Assembly: GCF_008638345.1 (NCBI RefSeq)
Contig: NZ_VTVA01000001.1
Span: 298,843 to 362,842 of the forward strand
Length of the DNA stretch: 64,000 nucleotides
Reading direction: 5' to 3'
Source: Pseudomonas saliphila
GTDB taxonomy: Bacteria > Pseudomonadota > Gammaproteobacteria > Pseudomonadales > Pseudomonadaceae
Shown piece by piece: positions 60,401 through 64,000 of this stretch. Under the pieces are notes generated by a model that saw only the letters and a list, made by a program, of their open reading frames with translations, was not told where the DNA came from and did not search any database. Within the stretch, counting starts at the first letter, position 1. Each line of letters opens with the position of its first letter. The translations under genes and the position numbers were made by a program.

Positions 60401-60899
60401 GACCTTCGTCACCGAGCAGCTGATCAACTGGTCGCTGGACGACACCATCACCCGCGTGTCGCTGAAGCTGGGTATTGCCCATGGCGCCGATCTGGCCAAG
60501 ACCAAGGAATTGCTGATGCAGATTGCCGATGACAATCCACGGGTGCTGAAGGATCCCGAACCCATGGTGCTGTTTCTGAATTTTGGCGATCACCGGCTCG
60601 AACACGAGCTGCGCATCCATGTGCGCGAGCTGATGGACCGCAACTTCGCCATCGATGAGATCAACCGGGAAGTCGATCGCCAGTTCCGTGAACACGGCAT
60701 TGTCATCGCCTACCGTCAGCTCGACGTCAATCTGCGCAACAGCGAGGGCCTGGAACGGCTGATCAACAGCAGGGTGCTGCCGGCCGGACCCGCGCAGGCA
60801 TCCAGCGGGGAAGCGCCGACTGCCACCGCGCACGAAATGCCAGACCCTGAGCCCGAAAAGCAGTTGCTAGCGTATCAGCGCGGGCCGGACGGCGCCTGA
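57477..60899 (+). CDS. Mechanosensitive channel of the MscK/MscM (KefA, YjeP) type
   Basis: 1140 residues from MSRLFSLPVGLLLALLVMF (signal peptide to about 25; GGAA ahead). Residues 30-480 form a long alpha-helical, coiled-coil-rich periplasmic region with many Q/E/L heptads; several membrane segments follow from about 495. The MscS pore domain lies near 870-1060 with GVGLGFGLQEIFANFVSGLI and FERPVRIGDVVTIG. Opens on hypo-osmotic shock; MscK-type versus MscM-type cannot be told. Confidence 0.92.
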   Translation: MSRLFSLPVGLLLALLVMFIAPLHAQEEPTAAIESVRADIQGLDEASFSEPDKVELREIFQQTLTHLQRTEKLIEQLAELQTQKEEAPARTRSAKQELEQIEDEDLDKMRASFEGQELGELERSLGEKVARMFNAQNELTAINSELIAAQTRPERTQASVAKNQTRENELNDQIRALQRQSETPITHARLRLLRAEQQSLQYSSDLLRQRLSANNILQDLATQQRDLLAQQISSFEVEIQVLQDVINEKRRSQSEQTVTEATEQALQASNHQLLSDQGAINRQLSEELLRATTQVGELTRKGIQTKQQVDSLGQIESALEQQIDVLEGSVLLSRILHQQKQALPSVRYDTTLADQIADLRLRQFELNQLRDEIVNPTAYRDRLIDRLPEEQREELRDEFESLVSSRISLVDKLSDNINTLLSLAISVQINQRQVEKLSEDLERRIDDQLFWVASNRPVDRAWLLDLPRKMTEQWKIIDPLVHVKKLGNILLDNVGWLILLALLLGFYNWRLPALREQLRSLHEDVGHFRRDSVHHTPRALMLTALTIIPVPMVLISLGLLLSLGEEPAMPALGQGLSELALAWFIIHLLYRVFDPQGIATRHFRWDPAQVSRLRRLTRRAAWILLPLVLVVAVGEILPEQIGDDVMGRLFMFLGMLGLAWLLGRMMQRSDPIYDSRVLHLLAALILTLAPLALAGLVAWGYNYTAIILSDRFITTLYLITIWMLFEGTVVRNLNVAGRRLAYQRALGKRQAAEHQEQLDHPEPEATIDVPEMDIQQINQQSLRLARLGLTIIFSVLVYFTWSDLISAASYLESVTMWEYNAGSADNPQLDAISAGDLLGALTIVALTFTLGRNLPGLLEMLVLSRIELRQGSSYAITTLLSYTIVSLGIFLSLSALGVSWNKLQWLVAALGVGLGFGLQEIFANFVSGLIILFERPVRIGDVVTIGPLSGTVNKIRIRATTITDFDRKEIIVPNKTFVTEQLINWSLDDTITRVSLKLGIAHGADLAKTKELLMQIADDNPRVLKDPEPMVLFLNFGDHRLEHELRIHVRELMDRNFAIDEINREVDRQFREHGIVIAYRQLDVNLRNSEGLERLINSRVLPAGPAQASSGEAPTATAHEMPDPEPEKQLLAYQRGPDGA

Positions 60900-60987
60900 G
60901 GGCGCGGGCCGGCTGCTTCCAGATACGCTTGCAGCAGCAGGCTCCCCCGCTGCAGAATACCGGCTGCATCAATCATGAGTCAGCCCC

Positions 60988-61554
60988 ATGCCCAGAGCGT
61001 CCGAGTTAAAAAAAGGTCAGATCGTACAGATCAATGGCCAGCCCTACATCGTCTCCACTATTGACGTAAAGAGCCCGTCTTCACGCAGCGGCACCACGCT
61101 GTACAAGATTCGCTTCAATCACGTGCAGACCAAACAGAAACTCGATCAGAGTCTGACTGGCGATGACATGCTCGCCGCCATCGATTTCCAGAAACGCGCC
61201 ATTCAGCTCCTGTATCAGGACGCTGACGGCTACACCTTCATGGATAACGAGGATTTCAGCCAGTACACCCTCAGCCCTGACCAGATCGATGAACAGATTC
61301 CCTATCTGGCTGAAGGCATTCAGGGCCTGTTCGGGCTGATCGTTGAAGGCAACATGGTCGGCGTCGAACTGCCTGCGGTGGTGGAAATGCCCATCGAAGA
61401 AACGCCCCCGGCGATCAAGGGGGCTTCAGCCAGCGCACGTTCCAAGACTGCGCGCTTCGCGACCGGACTGGAAATCCAGATCCCGGAATACCTGGCCACT
61501 GGCGAAGTCGTCCGTATCAATACCGACACTGGAAAATTCATGTCACGGGCCTGA
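60988..61554 (+). CDS. efpL: Elongation factor P-like protein EfpL (YeiP)
   Basis: 188 residues: MPRASELKKGQIVQINGQPY, then DIDVKSP-like TIDVKSPSSRSGTTLYKIRF with Arg33 at the loop tip where EF-P carries a modified lysine, and the YeiP ending AIKGASASARSKTARFATGLEIQIPEYLATGE. EfpL relieves ribosome stalling at XPP and non-proline stalls. The Arg33 loop separates it from canonical EF-P, so the ordinary efp must be elsewhere. Confidence 0.9.
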   Translation: MPRASELKKGQIVQINGQPYIVSTIDVKSPSSRSGTTLYKIRFNHVQTKQKLDQSLTGDDMLAAIDFQKRAIQLLYQDADGYTFMDNEDFSQYTLSPDQIDEQIPYLAEGIQGLFGLIVEGNMVGVELPAVVEMPIEETPPAIKGASASARSKTARFATGLEIQIPEYLATGEVVRINTDTGKFMSRA

Positions 61555-61587
61555 ACAGGCCAGACACTGAACGAAAGGAGCACGACC

Positions 61588-62250
61588 ATGAGCCAATCCC
61601 CATTGATCCTTGATCCACCTGGCCCGGCAGACGCCTGTGTAATCTGGCTGCATGGTCTGGGCGCCGACCGCTACGATTTTGTGCCGGTAGTGGAAGCCCT
61701 GCGGCTGCCGCCTGGGCACGGCATCAGGTTCATCTTTCCCCAGGCTCCGACCCGGCCGGTGACGATCAACAACGGTTTTCCGATGCCCTGCTGGTTCGAC
61801 ATTCTTGGGCTGTCACCCGCGCGGATCATCAATAACCAACAGATGGATGAATCAGTGCGCACTGTGCTCGAGCTGGTCCAACAGCAATGCGAGCAGGGCA
61901 TCGCCATCGAACGCATCATCCTTGCCGGCTTTTCCCAGGGCGGTGCGGTGGCATTGCACGCCGCCCTTGAAAGCCGTCTGCCGTTTGGCGGTCTGATGGC
62001 GCTGTCTACCTATGGTCCGACACTGGATGTTTTGCTACAGGATGCGTCAGCCGAGCCAAGGCTGGACATCTTTTTTGCCCACGGCCGTTACGACGACATT
62101 CTGCCCACGCCGCTCGGCCGTGACGCCCATGACCGCCTTGCAGCCCTCGGCCATACTACCCATTGGCACGATTACGACATGTCGCACGAGGTATGCCCGG
62201 AAGAAATCGTGCACATCCGCAGCTGGCTGACACAGCGCCTAGGGCTCTGA
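61588..62250 (+). CDS. Carboxylesterase / phospholipase family (alpha/beta hydrolase)
   Basis: 220 residues with AAAGGAG ahead of the ATG. VIWLHGLGADRYDF is the oxyanion-hole strand, LAGFSQGGAVAL the nucleophile elbow, FFAHGRYDDILP the Asp site, YDMSHEVCPEEI the catalytic His. Matches Abhydrolase_2 esterases, such as the P. fluorescens carboxylesterase; native substrate unknown. 33 bases after efpL, possibly co-transcribed. Confidence 0.92.
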   Translation: MSQSPLILDPPGPADACVIWLHGLGADRYDFVPVVEALRLPPGHGIRFIFPQAPTRPVTINNGFPMPCWFDILGLSPARIINNQQMDESVRTVLELVQQQCEQGIAIERIILAGFSQGGAVALHAALESRLPFGGLMALSTYGPTLDVLLQDASAEPRLDIFFAHGRYDDILPTPLGRDAHDRLAALGHTTHWHDYDMSHEVCPEEIVHIRSWLTQRLGL

Positions 62251-62385
62251 GACGGGCTCCATTGGTTGAAATAAAAGCCAGACTTTTAGCGGGCGCCCAT
62301 TGACAAGGCGACCAAGGCTTCGCTAAGCGTCGGGCTTGCTTTACACTGGCCAATTATTATCCACACGCCAGATCGAGAGACGCCT

Positions 62386-63918
62386 GTGCTCAAAGCACTA
62401 AAGAAGTTGTTCAAACCCGGAGAGACGCCCGCGCCGCATGTCGAGTCGGCCAACGCAACGCCCCAAGCCGCACCGGTAACCAACCAGACCTCTGCGCCCG
62501 CGAGTACCGAGCCGTCCACGCCGCCCCGGTCCAAGCCCAAGCGTAGCGCTGCGCCACGTGCTCCTCGTCAGTCTCCGCCCGCCGAAGCCAAGCCCTGGTC
62601 GCTTGCAGACTTCGCTGTGGAGCCGATGGAAGGCAAGACGCGTTTTCATGATTTCCCGCTGCCCGACTGCTTGATGCGCGCCATCAACGAGCAGGGTTTC
62701 AGCTACTGCACGCCGATTCAGGCTGAGGTGCTGGGCAATACGCTCAAGGGCCATGACGCCATCGGCCGCGCGCAAACCGGCACCGGCAAGACCGCGGCGT
62801 TTCTCATCTCGACTATCACCCAGCTGCTGGAAACACCTCCACCAGATGAGCGCTTCATGGGCGAGCCGCGGGCGCTGATCATTGCGCCGACCCGCGAGCT
62901 GGTCATGCAGATCGCCAATGACGCCGTGGGCCTGACCAAACACTGCTCGCTGAACGTCATGGGCTTTGTCGGCGGCATGGATTTCGAAAAGCAGATCCGT
63001 CAGCTGGAAAACACCTATTGCGACATTCTGGTTGCCACGCCGGGACGCTTGCTGGACTTCTGCAACCGCGGCGAAGTCCATCTGGACCTGGTCGAAGTGC
63101 TGATACTGGACGAAGCCGATCGCATGCTCGATATGGGCTTCATCCCCCAGGTACGCCAAATCATCCGCCAGACCCCACGCAAGGGTGACCGGCAGACGCT
63201 GCTGTTCTCCGCCACCTTCAGCGACGACGTGATGAACCTGGCTCAGCAGTGGACCGATAATCCGGCGGTGGTCGAGATTGAACCCGAACGCCCCGCCTCG
63301 GAGAACATCACCCAGAAGGTCTACGCCGTCAGCGGCAAGGACAAGTACACCCTGCTCTACAACCTGGTCACCCAGCTGGAGCTGGAGCGGGTCATGGTAT
63401 TTGCCAACCGCAAGGATGAGGTGCGCCGCATTCAGGAACGGCTGGTCCGTGATGGCGTCGATGCCGCCCAGCTGTCCGGCGATGTGCCGCAGCACAAGCG
63501 GGTCCGCACGCTGGACAACTTCCGCGATGGCAAACTACGGGTGCTGGTGGCCACTGATGTCGCGGGCCGCGGGATTCATATCGACGGCATCAGCCATGTG
63601 ATCAATTACACGCTGCCGGATGATGCAGAGGATTATGTGCACCGCATCGGCCGTACCGGCCGCGCTGGCGCCAAGGGGACTTCGATCAGCTTTGCCGGCG
63701 AGGATGATGCATTCCAGGTGCCACCGATTGAAGAAATGCTCGGCAGCAAACTGGAATGTCTGCCGCCTGAAGAGATATATCTGAAACCCGTTCCGCGCCG
63801 CAACCAGACCACCGAGGAAAAGGCTGCCAGCGATGCCAATGAAGCGGCACAAGGCGCCGCCGCTGCGGCCAATCGCAAGCGTTCGAGGCCTTCTGGGGAT
63901 AGGCAGCGTCGGCGTTGA
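62386..63918 (+). CDS. rhlB: ATP-dependent RNA helicase RhlB
   Basis: DEAD-box helicase of the RNA degradosome. 510 residues from a GTG with GAGAG ahead. N-terminal low-complexity Pro/Ala/Ser-rich 60-70 residues, then Q motif [23 protein letters not shown] (motif I, near residue 127), [33 protein letters not shown] (motif II, near 242), LFSATFSDD, and [10 protein letters not shown] (motif VI). The C-terminal tail is rich in Ala/Arg. Confidence 0.94.
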   Translation: MLKALKKLFKPGETPAPHVESANATPQAAPVTNQTSAPASTEPSTPPRSKPKRSAAPRAPRQSPPAEAKPWSLADFAVEPMEGKTRFHDFPLPDCLMRAINEQGFSYCTPIQAEVLGNTLKGHDAIGRAQTGTGKTAAFLISTITQLLETPPPDERFMGEPRALIIAPTRELVMQIANDAVGLTKHCSLNVMGFVGGMDFEKQIRQLENTYCDILVATPGRLLDFCNRGEVHLDLVEVLILDEADRMLDMGFIPQVRQIIRQTPRKGDRQTLLFSATFSDDVMNLAQQWTDNPAVVEIEPERPASENITQKVYAVSGKDKYTLLYNLVTQLELERVMVFANRKDEVRRIQERLVRDGVDAAQLSGDVPQHKRVRTLDNFRDGKLRVLVATDVAGRGIHIDGISHVINYTLPDDAEDYVHRIGRTGRAGAKGTSISFAGEDDAFQVPPIEEMLGSKLECLPPEEIYLKPVPRRNQTTEEKAASDANEAAQGAAAAANRKRSRPSGDRQRRR

Positions 63919-63946
63919 GACAAAGACAAGGCGTCCTGCGGACGCC

Positions 63947-63972
63947 GATCGCGGCGAGTCGCCCCTCTCACA
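63947..63972 (-). repeat. Single REP copy
   Basis: Matches the REP unit of 20936-20962 except one base (CTCTCACA for CTCCCACA) and the outer edge. Lies downstream of rhlB at the end of the window; a partner may lie beyond. Confidence 0.8.
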
Positions 63973-64000
63973 GGTTACTCCGAGCACTGGCAATGAAACT

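Noticed and set aside
60763..60972. 69-residue minus-strand frame at the end of the mechanosensitive channel gene
   Set aside because: Antisense to the channel's C-terminus; no start signal.

Overview
The window is an ordinary stretch of chromosome from a gammaproteobacterium of the Pseudomonadaceae. Protein sequences are Pseudomonas-like throughout: CysNC fusion, short HisG, AlgW, MltF, the ptsN-rapZ-ptsO cluster after rpoN, and the bioBFHCD order. Several blocks follow the gene order familiar from Pseudomonas genomes (thrC-hom-dsbC-xerD; rpsP-rimM-trmD-rplS-ffh; mlaFEDCB-ibaG-murA-hisGDC; kdsD to rapZ). By eye, base composition is moderately GC-rich and lower than in P. aeruginosa. I would guess a Halopseudomonas / P. 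pertucinogena-type lineage, but this is inference; family level is as far as I am confident. I saw no prophage, transposase, integron, CRISPR array, rRNA or tRNA.

Layout. 1-7.2 kb, minus strand: threonine synthesis (thrC partial, hom), periplasmic disulfide isomerase (dsbC), chromosome dimer resolution (xerD), the ribosomal/tRNA-modification operon rpsP-rimM-trmD-rplS, and ffh. 7.3-14.6 kb: a CcsA-like membrane protein and a CNNM/CorC-type transporter (plus); purT, a DUF1289 protein, a gamma-carbonic-anhydrase-like protein and a CoA-type NUDIX (minus, overlapping); then a zinc-ribbon NUDIX, an L,D-transpeptidase and a di-haem peroxidase (plus). 14.6-21.6 kb: a stand-alone NIF3-insert/PII-like protein, purL, divergent mltF, a REP doublet, and tadA. 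21.6-26.6 kb: sulfate activation (cysD, cysNC), a NIF3 core protein and the AlgW protease. 26.6-34.4 kb, minus: histidine genes hisGDC, murA, and the Mla phospholipid-transport system. 34.7-41.6 kb, plus: Kdo synthesis and LPS export (kdsD, kdsC, lptC, lptA, lptB), then rpoN, hpf, ptsN, rapZ, ptsO. 41.6-46 kb: pmbA (minus), darP and an egtD-egtB ergothioneine pair (plus). 46-53 kb, minus: a large acyl-CoA dehydrogenase, a small flagellar-axial-like protein and the biotin operon bioBFHCD. 53-64 kb, plus: comF, a repeat-rich intergenic stretch, srkA, a second acyl-CoA dehydrogenase, an MscK-type mechanosensitive channel, efpL, a carboxylesterase and rhlB.

The window serves the cell envelope (Mla, Lpt, Kdo, MurA, MltF, L,D-transpeptidase, AlgW, MscK), amino-acid and cofactor synthesis (Thr, His, biotin, purines, sulfate activation) and translation. 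The best leads are regulatory or accessory: a BirA-type operator laid over a sigma70 promoter between bioB and comF; a double PsrA-like palindrome at the promoter of one acyl-CoA dehydrogenase; a 102-residue protein that looks like the two ends of a flagellar rod/hook protein joined together; a NIF3 core and its usual inserted domain encoded as separate genes; and a cluster of dispersed repeats at 53.8-54.4 kb. I found no convincing undescribed multigene system.
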